Positions 30,816-42,280 of a stretch of 64,000 bases of DNA are shown here, piece by piece. This DNA comes from Phytophthora quininea (lineage: Eukaryota; Oomycota; Peronosporomycetes; Peronosporales; Peronosporaceae): the NCBI GenBank assembly GCA_011947345.1, contig JAAVTG010000214.1, positions 27,676 to 91,675 of the forward strand, written 5' to 3'. The notes beneath the pieces were generated by a model. That model saw only the letters and a list, made by a program, of their open reading frames with translations. It made no database searches and was not told the origin of the DNA. Both the position numbers and the translations under genes were made by a program. The stretch's first letter is position 1. Each line of letters opens with the position of its first letter.

Positions 30816-33800
30816 AAGCCCCGTCTTCCCTGACCAAGACCCCGACTACGCCTTCGCCATGGACGCCGCCCCGACCGCGACCGCCCGCATCAACAAGTTC
30901 GACGGAACCAACTTCCACACATGGAAGTTCAAGATGCAGATGGTGCTCGAGGAGCGCGAACTGTGGGAAGTGACGAGTGGGGAAGTGAAGCTCGAGCAGT
31001 GCCAGACCGCGGCGGATCAAGCGATGTTTCGCAAGAAGTCGCGCAAGGCGCTGGCGATCGTCTGTCTCGCGATGGAGGACTCGCAGCTGCCGCTGGTGCG
31101 GTCGGCGAAGGACGCGCATGATGCATGGTCAAGACTGGAAGGACACTTCGAGAAGAAGAGCCTGGCGAACAAGCTCTTTCTTCGTCGACGGTTCTTCACT
31201 ACGACGATGGACGAAGGTGATGATGTGCTGGAGCACATCAACAAGCTCAAGACGCTGGCGGAGCAGCTCGACGCGGTCGGCGCTGCAGTCAGCGAGGACG
31301 ACTTGGTGATCACGCTTCTTGCCAGTCTGAGCGAGTCGTACCAGTTCCTCATCACGGCGTTGGAATCGCGTTCCGACACGCTGACGTGGGAGCTCGTGAC
31401 GTCTCGGCTCCTACACGAGGACATGAAGCGCAAGGAACAAGGTGGCGGTGCTGACGGAACCGCGCACGCTCAAGGTCAAGCGTTCATGACAAGCGACAAC
31501 GGGAAGCGCAAGGACGGCAGGCGCAAGCGCAGAGGACGAGCGCCTGTCATTACTGCGGCGAGCATGGACATTGGATCGCCAAGTGTCCGGTGCGGATCCG
31601 CGAGAACGGGGAGCGGCAGAGGCCGCAACGAGCGAACGTCGCGCAGTGTGAAGACGACTCTGGCGACTTCCTCTTCTCGGTTGGTGGCGACGCGGGTGCC
31701 TCCAAGCCGAGTGGCATGTGGCTGGTCGACTCGGGTGCGACGCAGCACATGACGTACTCGAAGGAGTACATGAAGAACTACAAGAAGATCTCTCCGGTGG
31801 ACGTGCATCTGGCGGACGACGGTGTGGTGCAGGCAGTGGGAAGCGGCGACATCGTGATGTCGATGAAGACTCCGCGCGGCATGAAGAAGGGTGTGCTCAC
31901 GGGTGTGTGGCACATCCCGAAGCTATCGCGCAACCTGTTCTCAGTCGGCCGCTTCACCAAGGACGTTGGGCCAGTGACCTTCGAGAGCGACGGGTGCTTC
32001 GCGGAAACGAAGGGTGTCAAGTGGAAGCTCGGCGCTCGTGAGGGAAAGGGACTGTTCAAACTCTGCATGACACCGAGGACGCCTGCTGACGAGGCCAATG
32101 CGGCAAGCTCGAAGGATCGCCAAGGGGACACCACGTCGTACCTCTGGCACCTTCGACTTGGTCACATCGGCCATGGCGGTCTCGACGCCATCGTGAAGAA
32201 GGGCTACGGCACTGGCATCCCCATGACGTCGGTGAAGCAGTGGGAGGTGTGCGACGGATGCGCACTCGGCAAGCAAACGCGAGTGAGCTTCATGAAGTCG
32301 TCGCCGAACCGTGCGAAGCAAGTGCTGGAAGTGGTCCACAGCGATGTGTGCGGTCCGATGCAGACGGCGACGTTCGGAGGCAAGCGCTACTTCGTCACGT
32401 TCATCGATGACAAGTCGCACTTCTGTGTGGTGTACCTGCTTCGGAACAAGTCGGAGGTGGCTGCCAAGTTCGCTGCGTTCGTCGCGTTGGCTGAGACGCA
32501 GACCGGCAAGCGAGTGAAGACGCTCCGGAGTGACAACGGCGGCGAGTACACTTCGGGTACGATGGCCAAGTTGTGTGCGGATCGCGGCATCGAGCAGAAG
32601 TTCACGCCGCCGTACACGCCTCAGCTGAACGGAGTGGCGGAGCGGATGAACCGGACGCTGGTGGAGTGTGCGCGTTGCATGCTGGAACACGCCGGGTTGT
32701 CGAAGGAATACTGGGGAGAAGCGGTGATGACGGCCACGTTCCTCCGCAACCGGTGTCCGACGCGCGCCATCAGCCACGACAAGTCGCCGCACCACGTTTG
32801 GACCGGCAAGAAGCCTTTGCTGGCGAACCTCAAGGTGTTCGGGTGCCACGCGTACGTGCACGTGCCGAAGGAGAAGCGATCGAAGTTCGACGCTCGGTCG
32901 GTGCGCTGTCGTTTCCTCGGGTACTCGGAGCACGAGAAGGCGTATCGGTTCGAGGAGATCGAGAGTGGTCGCGTGTTGGTGAGCCGCGACGCGCAGTTCA
33001 TGGAAGACGTCTTCGACGGTGGGAGACGCGACTACGCTTCGAAGGAGATGGTGGTGGGTCTTCCGACAGATGATGACGAAGACACCACGGATGAGGGCTC
33101 GGTCCGGATCGGATGAGAACGAAGAAGAAGCTGCGCGGAATCAAGACTTTGAGCCCGGCAGCAAGCGACACCCGCGCACACAGTCGCTCGAGGAAGCAGT
33201 GGAGATCCCGAGCGCCAAGCGGTATGCGGTGCCGCGTCGACAGCAGCCGCTGGACGAGATGTCTGCCGCAGCTCAAGCGAAGGAAGACTTCGAGGCTGCG
33301 TACGTCGTGGATTCAGTGGGAGAGATGCCGACGACGTTCAAGTCGGCGATGGAATCCAGCGACGCAGACAAGTGGAAGGAAGCGTGCGACTCGGAGGTGG
33401 AGTCGCTCCGCAAGAACGAGACGTGGATCCTGGTGCCATTGCCGAAGGGACGCAAGGCGATCGGCTGCAGATGGGTGTTCCGCGTGAAGGAGAACCAGTC
33501 TGGAGAGATCGAGCGGTTCAAGGCGCGACTGGTGGCGAAGGGATTCTCGCAGAAGTACGGCATCGACTACGACGAGACGTTCGCGCCGGTGGCCAAGTTC
33601 ACGTCGATCCGTGTGCTGCTCAGTCTGGCGGCCAAGTACAAGCTCACGGTGCATCAGATGGATGTGAAGACCGCGTTCCTCAACGGCTTGCTGGACGAGG
33701 ACATCTACATGGCGCAGCCGGACGGATACGTGGACGGAGATCGACCCGACTACGTGTGCAGGCTCAAGCGTTCGCTGTACGGCCTGAAGCAGTCGCCGCG

Positions 33801-34950
33801 GATGTGGAACAAGACGATCGACGAGTTCATGCTGAAGCTCGGGTTCAAGAAGTGCGAGTCCGACCACTGCATCTACCTGAAGCGGGACGGTCACGACATG
33901 ATGTTCGTGGCGCTGTACGTGGACGATCTGGTCCTCGCGAGCAGCAGCGACTGGATGCTGAAGGACACGAAGCAGGCGCTGAGTGACCGCTTCGAGATGA
34001 CTGACATGGGCCAGCTCAAGTACTTCCTCGGTATGGAGATCGAGCAAGATGTGGCGACTGGGAAGGTGTCAGTGCGGCAGACCAAGTTCGCGAAGGACAT
34101 CCTCGAGAAGTTCAAGATGGATGAGAGCAACCCTGTGAAGACGCCGCAGGATCCGGGTCTGAAGCTGACCAAGGCCATGTGCGAAGGAGGTTGCAAGCAC
34201 GGCGAGACCATGGCGAATGTTCCGTACCGGAACGCCGTGGGCTGCCTCATGTACCTCATGGTTGGTACTCGTCCGGACCTCGCAGCGGCAGTGGGAGTGC
34301 TGAGCCAGTTCGCAGCGGACCCCTGTCCGACACACTGGCAGGCGCTCAAGAGGGTCTTCCGCTACATCCGAGGCACGAAGACGCACGGCCTCGTGTTTCA
34401 AGCGAGCAGCGGTGACGGACTGCAAGGCTACTCGGATGCAGACTGGGCCGGCGACATCGAGTCTCGACGGAGTACGAGCGGCTACGCGTTCATGATGAAC
34501 GGCGGATGCATCAGCTGGCGGAGCAAGAAGCAGCGCACGGTGGCGCTCTCGTCGACGGAGGCCGAGTACATGGCGCTGTCGGAGGCAACGCAGGAGGCGG
34601 TGTGGCTCAAGGTGTTTCTGTGCGAGCTGGGCGAGATGGCAAGCGATGAAGCGGTGAAGATCTACGAGGACAACCAAGGCTCCATCGCGTTGGCCAAGAA
34701 CCCCGAGTTCCACAAGCGCACCAAGCACATCGACATCCGCTACCACTTTGTGCGCGAGAAGGTCGAGGACGGTCAAGTGGTGTTGCAGTATGTTTCGACA
34801 CTCGACATGCTGGCGGACATCATGACGAAGCCAATCGCGGCGCCGCAGTTCGACGCGCTCAGGACCAAGTTGGGCATCGTGGTCGCTGACGAGTCGAGTG
34901 GGAGTGTTGTCAAGAGTGATGTGACGACGCCTCGCCAAGCGACCGTGTGA
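30808..34950 (+). pseudogene. Copia Gag-Pol, dimer 2 second body, extra frameshift in gag
   Basis: Identical domain order, but one G is missing near 31512 (AAGGAC where other copies have AAGGGAC). This shifts the frame just before the zinc knuckle and splits gag from protease-integrase, which is open again from about 31590 to 33116. The G run at the integrase-RT boundary is three long (33095-33097), as in the first body. The RT-RNase H frame is open to 34950. It could not make a normal Gag with its zinc knuckle unless the missing base is a sequencing error. Confidence 0.85.
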
Positions 34951-35292
34951 CGTGGACGCGTCATCAGTGAGGTCGGCGTGACCTTCACTGTGTGGTACCG
35001 CAATCATTCCTGTGATTACGGACGGTGTTTACGTCACAGTGATTACGCCATGATTGTGGGTACAGGATTGTGGGTACCTATTGTGGGTGCAAGATTGTAG
35101 GTACAGGATGGGCATCGATGTGGCGTTCTCTGATTGGGTAAGGTAACTGTGTATCCAGTAGAGAATCCAGTAGGGTGTATCCAGTAAAGGATACCCAGTA
35201 GCAGGCTTAGAGGTAGCACGCGGTTGCGAACTAAGGACCTGAATCGAATCACTTTGCATTTTGCCAACTACTGCTCAAGTGCTCTTCCTTTT
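34905..35292 (+). repeat. Copia LTR, 3' of dimer 2
   Basis: 388 bp with T at 35119, matching the first LTR. It is followed by GTCTT (35293-35297). Confidence 0.95.
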
Positions 35293-35316
35293 GTCTTGCC
35301 GCTCGGTGCGAAAGTC

Positions 35317-36003
35317 ATGATGGCTGCAGCAGTGAGGCGATCGTCTCGTAAGCGCCGCAACCGGCGCCCAGAACCATATCCTGTACCCGTTTGTCCCCTG
35401 CCTCAAGAGAACCCATACATTGTGCTGCATGAAGGAAGATCGCTGTCTCCAGGTCACTCGCCGCAAGAGACCCCGCTGTGTGAAGAAACCACACCGAGTT
35501 GTGAGCGAATGCTGCTCCAACAGTCCGTGCTGGATGAAGAGGATCCACTGCTTGGGCAGATTCATACCCGTGAAGAGACCGTGCTGCGCCAAGAAACTTC
35601 ACCGCGCCAAGATCCCTCTCTGCCCCAAGAGCTCGATCCAAGTGCGGAGGGGCCGAAGCTTGAAGAGACCACGCTGCTTCACGCGTGCTTGCGGCAAGAA
35701 TATCCGATAGATGAAGAGTTCCCGCCACCTCAAGTGTACCTGCCTGAGGGAGTCCCGGTCGGTGAAGAGAATTTGGTGCGGCAAGTAAGCCACCAGCTAC
35801 ATAGAGAGTCTCTGCTGCCTGAAGATGTGACATTGCCTGGAGAGAACTCGCCGCCTCCAGCGAGATTATTCCCGCGTCGTGTGAGCCTACTAGAACATGA
35901 CATTTCTCGTTCTGCGGAGACGTTTCAATCACCGATGCAGACGTTGACGCAAGAACAGCTTTCGTCCTCAACGACGGAGAACCGGTATCAATTAGTTGTG
36001 TGA
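35317..36003 (+). CDS. Unrecognised Pro/Glu-rich ORF in GC-rich repeat-like sequence (copy 1)
   Basis: A frame of about 229 residues from the ATG at 35317, rich in Pro, Glu, Gln and Leu. A second plus frame is Cys/Lys/Arg-rich with recurring KRPRC, KRPCC and KRPRC motifs, and a minus-strand frame of 230 residues is open too, so the coding frame is unclear. Imperfect copies of AAGAGACC followed by a CGCTG-like block occur at about 35464, 35573 and 35662, suggesting an old tandem-repeat gene. The TGA at 36001-36003 is followed in the same frame by the start of the next coding piece. No domain recognised. Confidence 0.35.
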   Translation: MMAAAVRRSSRKRRNRRPEPYPVPVCPLPQENPYIVLHEGRSLSPGHSPQETPLCEETTPSCERMLLQQSVLDEEDPLLGQIHTREETVLRQETSPRQDPSLPQELDPSAEGPKLEETTLLHACLRQEYPIDEEFPPPQVYLPEGVPVGEENLVRQVSHQLHRESLLPEDVTLPGENSPPPARLFPRRVSLLEHDISRSAETFQSPMQTLTQEQLSSSTTENRYQLVV

Positions 36004-36185
36004 CCAATTGTTAAAGCAACAATTGGACAGCGTGACACATCCGGCAACACTTTAGATGATCTTGTCGTCAATGGAGACACATTCAGTTCAATCTTGCAGA
36101 AACTCTGGGACCAGTATTCCCCCGCGTAAAATGCAAAGCGTAAAGACTGATCAGATCTGGTCCACAGAGCAACCTACTGTTGACG
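36004..36185 (+). pseudogene. 5' piece of an unknown gene, copy 1
   Basis: Coding-like sequence in frame with the preceding ORF (NGDTFSSILQKLWDQYSP) reaches a stop. After a shift at the C5 run near 36119 it continues as SVKTDQIWSTEQPTVDEW up to the Copia LTR. The matching 3' piece is at 58103-58777. The first 23 bases form a perfect palindrome with a 5-nt loop. Confidence 0.55.
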
Positions 36186-36573
36186 AAAAGGAAGAGCACT
36201 TGAGCAGTAGTTGGCAAAATGCAAAGTGATTCGATTCAGGTCCTTAGTTCGCAACCGCGTGCTACCTCTAAGCCTGCTACTGGGTATCCTTTACTGGATA
36301 CACCCTACTGGATTCTCTACTGGATACACAGTTACCTTACCCAATCAGAGAACGCCACGTCGATGCCCATCCTGTACCTACAATCTTGCACCCACAATAG
36401 GTACCCACAATCCTGTACCCACAATCATGGCGTAATCACTGTGACGTAAACACCGTCCGTAATCACAGGAATGATTGCGGTACCACACAGTGAAGGTCAC
36501 GCCGACCTCACTGATGACGCGTCCACGTCACACGGTCGCTTGGCGAGGCGTCGTCACATCACTCTTGACAACA
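36186..36573 (-). repeat. Lone Copia LTR at array junction 1/2
   Basis: 388 bp. The left flank is GACG and the right flank is AGAAG, so it has no matching target duplication. The flanks belong to two different Copia insertions, marking a recombinant LTR. Confidence 0.95.
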
Positions 36574-38353
36574 AGAAGTGCTGCCGTTTCCTGGTAAACA
36601 CACAAGAGAAGCTATTGCCGCTGCAACGAACTTGGCTAATTGGGGTTTGGATCAGAGGTATTGTGAAAAGGTTCTTCGTGGTGGTGGGTCAAATGGAGTT
36701 GCGGCTTGTGATATCTCGAGTATCCCTCAAATGCATTGTGTTGCTCACTGCTTGTGCCTGGTCATTGGCGACGCTCTGCTCAAGACAAAAAAACAAAAGA
36801 AAGACAATAAACAAAAGCAAAGGAAGTCAAAATCAACACAGCCAAATAGTTCTACAGCAAATACTGCTGGTACAGCCGGCGTGGCAAATTCAGAGGCGAA
36901 TGATACCGGCGGTGTCCCAACCATTTCGTTGTTTCGGCCATTCCACGCCCCAGTCGTAGGTCAAACAACAACAATTGAGCCGATTTCAAATACTGATACC
37001 AGTGTTGATCGTGGTGCTGATGTCAATGATGTTGATAGCGTAGGTCTAGACGACACAAATGTGGGAACCGCTGGCACTGTCGCTGATGAGATTGGCGACG
37101 ATGAGCCTGGCGATCGTGAGATTAGCGATGATGATAACGCCGCTTTGACGTGCGGAGAGGATTTGAGATTGAATTGATGATCGCGCCGCAATTGTTCACT
37201 TTGTGAAACCGCATGTGATGAGTATTTAGCCGAAGTGACAACCGAGGCATCGTCAACCGATAAAAATGGCGTTAGTTTGGAAGCTCTCAACCAAATGCGG
37301 GCAACGGTACAAGTATTTTGTAAGCAGGCATCGTATTTTCACCACTCATCCAAAGGAACATCACGGTTGAAAATAATTCAGGAGCGCTGTAAAACAGACA
37401 GAGAACTCAAGCTGATTCTTGATTGTCCGACACGATGGAGCAGTTGCAACACAATGTTACAGCGTTTTATCGGTTTGGAAGAAGTTGTCTATAAGTGTTT
37501 CCAATATTTTGAGTCAGCTGAAGGTCGTAAGGAGTTTATTTGATGTAAAATTGGCCAGGTCAAAGCTGGAAGAATGGTTATCGATACGGTGCCTGTGGCG
37601 TTTATTGGGACCTTTTGCAAGCGCGTCGCAAATGCTTAGTGGTCAAACCTACCCAACTCTAGCTTTAACGCTTCCCCGTCTGCGCTACATATACGACTCA
37701 TGGTGCGATGAAACGTTTAAAGAAGAAGAAGCGAAAGCTGGGAGTTCAGCTTTTGTTGCTGCAACGATTGCACGGATGGATTGCGTACGGAAAACTTTAC
37801 TTGGATTACTCAGGTCGCGATTTACAATAGTTAGCAGCGAGTTACTTTGGATAACACTTTTGGGTCCTCTCTATGCGAGTCTCAGTCGTTTGACTGCAGT
37901 GAGAGGACTACAGCACACAATGAAGTAGTAGATGCAGCTTAAAGCTGCTTCAGACACACCTGTGGCAACTCCACAACAGACACCATCCCGAGTATCAGCC
38001 TAACAAAATGACATGAATAAGCTAGTCAATTCTTTACGAGGCGAAGGTGGCCATGCTTCAAGCCAGTCAACGCACCCCGGTGTTTCCGATACCAAAGCAA
38101 AAATACGGAGTGATCTGTGTCCACACCTTAGTCGAACTGTGGAAATCAAGACAACGTTGAAGACAAATGCTTTCAAATGGTGGCAATCCAATTGTAATTG
38201 TTTTCCTACCATTGCATCGCTGGCTTAGTGTTGCAACTTCTGTGGCAGCCAAATTTGCTTATCAACGGGAGGGGACGTAAAAAACCCATGTGCACTAAGA
38301 GGCCAGATTCGTCCGCAACATTATCTTCATCGCTAAAAATTGCAAAACTCCCC
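36574..38353 (+). pseudogene. hAT transposase, 3' half (copy 2)
   Basis: Same as copy 1, but the first 199-residue frame (36578-37177) runs unbroken through the Lys-rich tract into the acidic insert, so copies 2 and 4 show the likely original frame there. Later frameshifts remain. Confidence 0.85.
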
Positions 38354-38523
38354 CAATCATAGCTTAACTGCGCAGGACATTGACAGTGAGTTGTATGTTT
38401 GTATTCACCTCGTACACTCCTGAACACAATATTACGCCTACCGCATTTTTACTCATACCTTTTTCTACTACGAATTTCAGCTCACTGTTTAGATTTGTCT
38501 TGCAGACATCTACAAAATACATA

Positions 38524-40873
38524 CTTCTGATCGAAAAATGCGGAATTCGCGCTACGAAGACAGGCTCCAGTACAAAAAATCAAGCGTCGGTGCTAAACAA
38601 AATATTCGACCGGCCTGATGAAAACAAGGGCCTGTTCTGCAAATCAGCCTTACCAACTAGTCTGAAGATGAAATAATCCCAAGCAGAAGCGTTTGGCTGA
38701 TTGATCGATCAGCTATTCTGGCGGCAGAGCACGCCTAGCGGAGATCAGCAGTCATCTAAAACGCACTGTCAGATGTGGTAGAGCTTACAATATAAAAACA
38801 ATGCAGTATTATTCAAGTATGAAGTTGGGCTGACCTTCTCTACGAAGTCGCCAAGGAATTTGCCATGGTGGTGCCTCGACAAACGAAATCGACATTTTGC
38901 TGCCGCAGAAGCGCATGCTGGACGGCGGTCGCGAGCTCTGGGGCCCCAAGAACCAAAAGTCAGCATGGCCCCTTCATCTTCGTTCGAAATAACTAGTTGC
39001 GACGGTCACTTTCGTCAGATTCGCTATTGGGAAAACCTTTAGCGTCATCTGCTTCGGACGGCGAGCTTTCTGCTTGTTCGGTGTCGTCATCGAAGAACTC
39101 TCGAACCATGTAAGACTGACCCTCATCATCCAATTTGCAAAACATCGTGGCAATTTCTGTCCTGGTGGCTAGCATACGACAGCACTAAACCCGGTCAGGG
39201 GTGTCGAGCGACCTGGCTCATGAACTCCCTGCTTGCGGAGCAGCGGAATCCCAGCCTAACCCACTGTTTGTCTTTAGAAGGATGAAAGTCTTGCACTTCC
39301 TTTTCAGCTCTGTGAGCTTATTTTGGAGCTGCTTTTTGGTGACAGTTCTGGGCTGGTTTCTGTTGAAAATGCTTGTGGCGAGATTACTTGATGCTACTGG
39401 CTGAACGCCACGGAGAGGTAGTTATCTAGTTCTGGCAATCCCCGAGGAATAAATGTGCTTAAAAGGTGTCGACCGACAATCAGTCTGATGGATCAGCTAT
39501 CAGCCCGAATTCGTGCTGAAAAAATAATCTCAACGAGAGCAATTTTCAGCAGTTTGATGTACGCAGAACACAACAGATTATTGATCGATCAGCTAAAGCT
39601 TTAATATCATCTGAAAGAAGCCCGATCAGCCATAATACGTGTCTGAAGAACAGGCCCCAAATTTCAGTCAAACGTATGCACATCATTGTGCCATTCATTA
39701 GCTTGAGAAGTTCTCCACCATTAGTAGCATGGACAGGTGCAAGCTCTTAAGCTGCGCTCTTGTTGTCATTTCACAACCAGATGAGGTGAGGATCAATGAT
39801 GACCAAGGCAGACCGTGGGTGGATTTAAGGACTCATCGAAAGTAGCATTAGTATCCGAGTTATTGCGAAACATAGTCAAGCGCTCGCGTGATTGTGTGCA
39901 GAGAGCGCTAAAAGGGAAGTGTATTCGTCGCCAAAAAGGCAGAAAGCCGACGTTTAGGGAACACCTGTTCCGCCACGTTGTCAGGAAAGCTGTCGCTGAA
40001 AACTACAGCTTGATTGCTTGATCTCGTGTGCTCGACACGAATCCTTTGACGTCTCTGGACTGGCATCGACTTGCTGAAAGTTCAACGATAGACAACACTC
40101 TTCCCCTGACAAACCAGCACAAGATGACACGGATCGACCAGCCTAAACGCATGATTTCTCAGCCGGACGTGTGGCCTCGTATTGTGTTCTCTAATGAGGA
40201 AAAGTTCAACCTCGACGGGCCGGATGGGCTCCTCCATTACTGACGTGACGTGAGGCGACCTAAAAACAAACGGTGCGTCGTCAGAATGGTGGCGGCTCTG
40301 TCATGGTGTGGAGGAATTTTAGTATTTCGGGAAAGTCGAAGCTAGCGGAGCATTATGTCTACACAGTGTCGGAGTTCATGCTCCTGTTTGGTCACATTCA
40401 TCATGGCATCGACTACATCTACCACCAGGATACCGCATCCATTCACCGCTGAAGCTCACGGCTGAGTTCTTCAAGGTGGAGAGCATATGCGTTTTAGATT
40501 GGCCACCTCATTCGCCTGACCTGACCTGAATCCAATCGAAATTGTCTGGGCCATGATGTGCTCAGATTATCTACTACAACGGACGGCAGTACGACAGCGT
40601 AGCAGATTTGACAAGTGCAATTAAACTGCTTGGGACGCTGTTGACGCCGCATATCTGACGAAGCTGTAGAGTTGATGCCTGGCCGCTGTACTAAAGTTAT
40701 CTCAATACTGAGCAGCAAGATTCAATAAACAGGTAACGGCACAATGATGTGCATACGTTTGACTTAAATTTGTTTTCATCACGCCGGCCGAATATTTTGT
40801 CCAGCACCGACGCTTGATTTTTGTACTGGAGCCTGTCGTCATAGTGCGAATTCCGCATTTTTTCGATCATAAG
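38524..40873 (+). mobile_element. Decayed Tc1/mariner element (copy 2)
   Basis: Flanked by TA on both sides. Same terminal repeats and broken transposase as copy 1. The piece ending GPDGLLHY is open at 40028-40243 because of one extra C near 40103. Confidence 0.75.
38628..39657. mobile_element. Harbinger-like element nested in Tc1 (copy 2)
   Basis: 1,030 bp, same 11-bp terminal repeats and CAA flanks as copy 1. The Myb/SANT-like remnant is at 38993-39404 on the minus strand. Confidence 0.6.
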
Positions 40874-41022
40874 TATTGCGAGTTCTACTCGAAGTTTCCT
40901 TGCGCGGTTGGTTGAATCGCCCGAGCCCAATCGCTCGAGCAATCGCCCAGATCCTGAATTAGAATGAAATATGATGGAAGGTGGGTGGACGTAGTCTAGT
41001 CTTGCCGCTCGGTGCGAAAGTC

Positions 41023-41709
41023 ATGATGGCTGCAGCAGTGAGGCGATCGTCTCGTAAGCGCCGCAACCGGCGCCCAGAACCATATCCTGTACCCGTTTGT
41101 CCCCTGCCTCAAGAGAACCCATACATTGTGCTGCATGAAGGAAGATCGCTGTCTCCAGGTCACTCGCCGCAAGAGACCCCGCTGTGTGAAGAAACCACAC
41201 CGAGTTGTGAGCGAATGCTGCTCCAACAGTCCGTGCTGGATGAAGAGGATCCACTGCTTGGGCAGATTCATACCCGTGAAGAGACCGTGCTGCGCCAAGA
41301 AACTTCACCGCGCCAAGATCCCTCTCTGCCCCAAGAGCTCGATCCAAGTGCGGAGGGGCCGAAGCTTGAAGAGACCACGCTGCTTCACGCGTGCTTGCGG
41401 CAAGAATATCCGATAGATGAAGAGTTCCCGCCACCTCAAGTGTACCTGCCTGAGGGAGTCCCGGTCGGTGAAGAGAATTTGGTGCGGCAAGTAAGCCACC
41501 AGCTACATAGAGAGTCTCTGCTGCCTGAAGATGTGACATTGCCTGGAGAGAACTCGCCGCCTCCAGCGAGATTATTCCCGCGTCGTGTGAGCCTACTAGA
41601 ACATGACATTTCTCGTTCTGCGGAGACGTTTCAATCACCGATGCAGACGTTGACGCAAGAACAGCTTTCGTCCTCAACGACGGAGAACCGGTATCAATTA
41701 GTTGTGTGA
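41023..41709 (+). CDS. Unrecognised Pro/Glu-rich ORF (copy 2)
   Basis: Same frame and sequence as the copy 1 ORF. Here its upstream sequence is intact, running from the Tc1 end through the empty GTCTT site. No function inferred. Confidence 0.35.
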   Translation: MMAAAVRRSSRKRRNRRPEPYPVPVCPLPQENPYIVLHEGRSLSPGHSPQETPLCEETTPSCERMLLQQSVLDEEDPLLGQIHTREETVLRQETSPRQDPSLPQELDPSAEGPKLEETTLLHACLRQEYPIDEEFPPPQVYLPEGVPVGEENLVRQVSHQLHRESLLPEDVTLPGENSPPPARLFPRRVSLLEHDISRSAETFQSPMQTLTQEQLSSSTTENRYQLVV

Positions 41710-41892
41710 CCAATTGTTAAAGCAACAATTGGACAGCGTGACACATCCGGCAACACTTTAGATGATCTTGTCGTCAATGGAGACACATTCAGTTCAATCT
41801 TGCAGAAACTCTGGGACCAGTATTCCCCCGCGTAAAATGCAAAGCGTAAAGACTGATCAGATCTGGTCCACAGAGCAACCTACTGTTGACGA
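41710..41892 (+). pseudogene. 5' piece of an unknown gene, copy 2
   Basis: Begins with the same palindrome (41710-41732) directly after the TGA. It is cut by the LTR after GACGA. Confidence 0.55.
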
Positions 41893-42280
41893 AAAAGGAA
41901 GAGCACTTGAGCAGTAGTTGGCAAAATGCAAAGTGATTCGATTCAGGTCCTTAGTTCGCAACCGCGTGCTACCTCTAAGCCTGCTACTGGGTATCCTTTA
42001 CTGGATACACCCTACTGGATTCTCTACTGGATACACAGTTACCTTACCCAATCAGAGAACGCCACGTCGATGCCCATCCTGTACCTACAATCTTGCACCC
42101 ACAATAGGTACCCACAATCCTGTACCCACAATCATGGCGTAATCACTGTGACGTAAACACCGTCCGTAATCACAGGAATGATTGCGGTACCACACAGTGA
42201 AGGTCACGCCGACCTCACTGATGACGCGTCCACGTCACACGGTCGCTTGGCGAGGCGTCGTCACATCACTCTTGACAACA
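41893..42280 (-). repeat. Lone Copia LTR at array junction 2/3
   Basis: 388 bp, left flank GACGA, right flank AGAAG. Recombinant junction as at 36186. Confidence 0.95.

Larger units (their letters stand above)
25874..35292 (+). mobile_element. Copia retrotransposon dimer 2 (LTR-body-LTR-body-LTR), plus strand
   Basis: LTRs at 25874-26313, 30416-30803 and 34905-35292 enclose two 4.1-kb bodies. The duplication GTCTT flanks the whole unit (25869-25873, 35293-35297). The empty site is preserved in array copies 2-4 (for example near 40997), which proves the boundaries. Orientation is opposite to every other Copia sequence here. The first LTR has a 52-bp duplication of its start. The second body has a one-base deletion near 31512. 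Confidence 0.95.
21444..36185 (+). repeat. Tandem array copy 1, containing Copia dimer 2
   Basis: Without the inserted dimer (25874-35292) and one GTCTT copy this interval is 5,318 bp. With its LTR the unit is 5,706 bp, matching copies 2-4. Contents in order: hAT 3' half, decayed Tc1/mariner with an internal Harbinger-like element, GC-rich open region, 5' piece of an unknown gene. It carries a private A in GATAGTTCTGG near 24210 where copies 2-4 have C. Confidence 0.95.
36186..41892 (+). repeat. Tandem array copy 2
   Basis: 5,707 bp including its LTR, without the dimer 2 insertion. It keeps the empty GTCTT site near 40997-41003. It carries the uninterrupted A-rich tract (CAAAAGAAAG near 36795), shared with copy 4. 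Confidence 0.95.

Noticed and set aside
36186..36573. Lone LTRs as ordinary solo LTRs from intra-element recombination
   Set aside because: A solo LTR keeps matching target duplications. These have GACG(A) on one side and AGAAG on the other.
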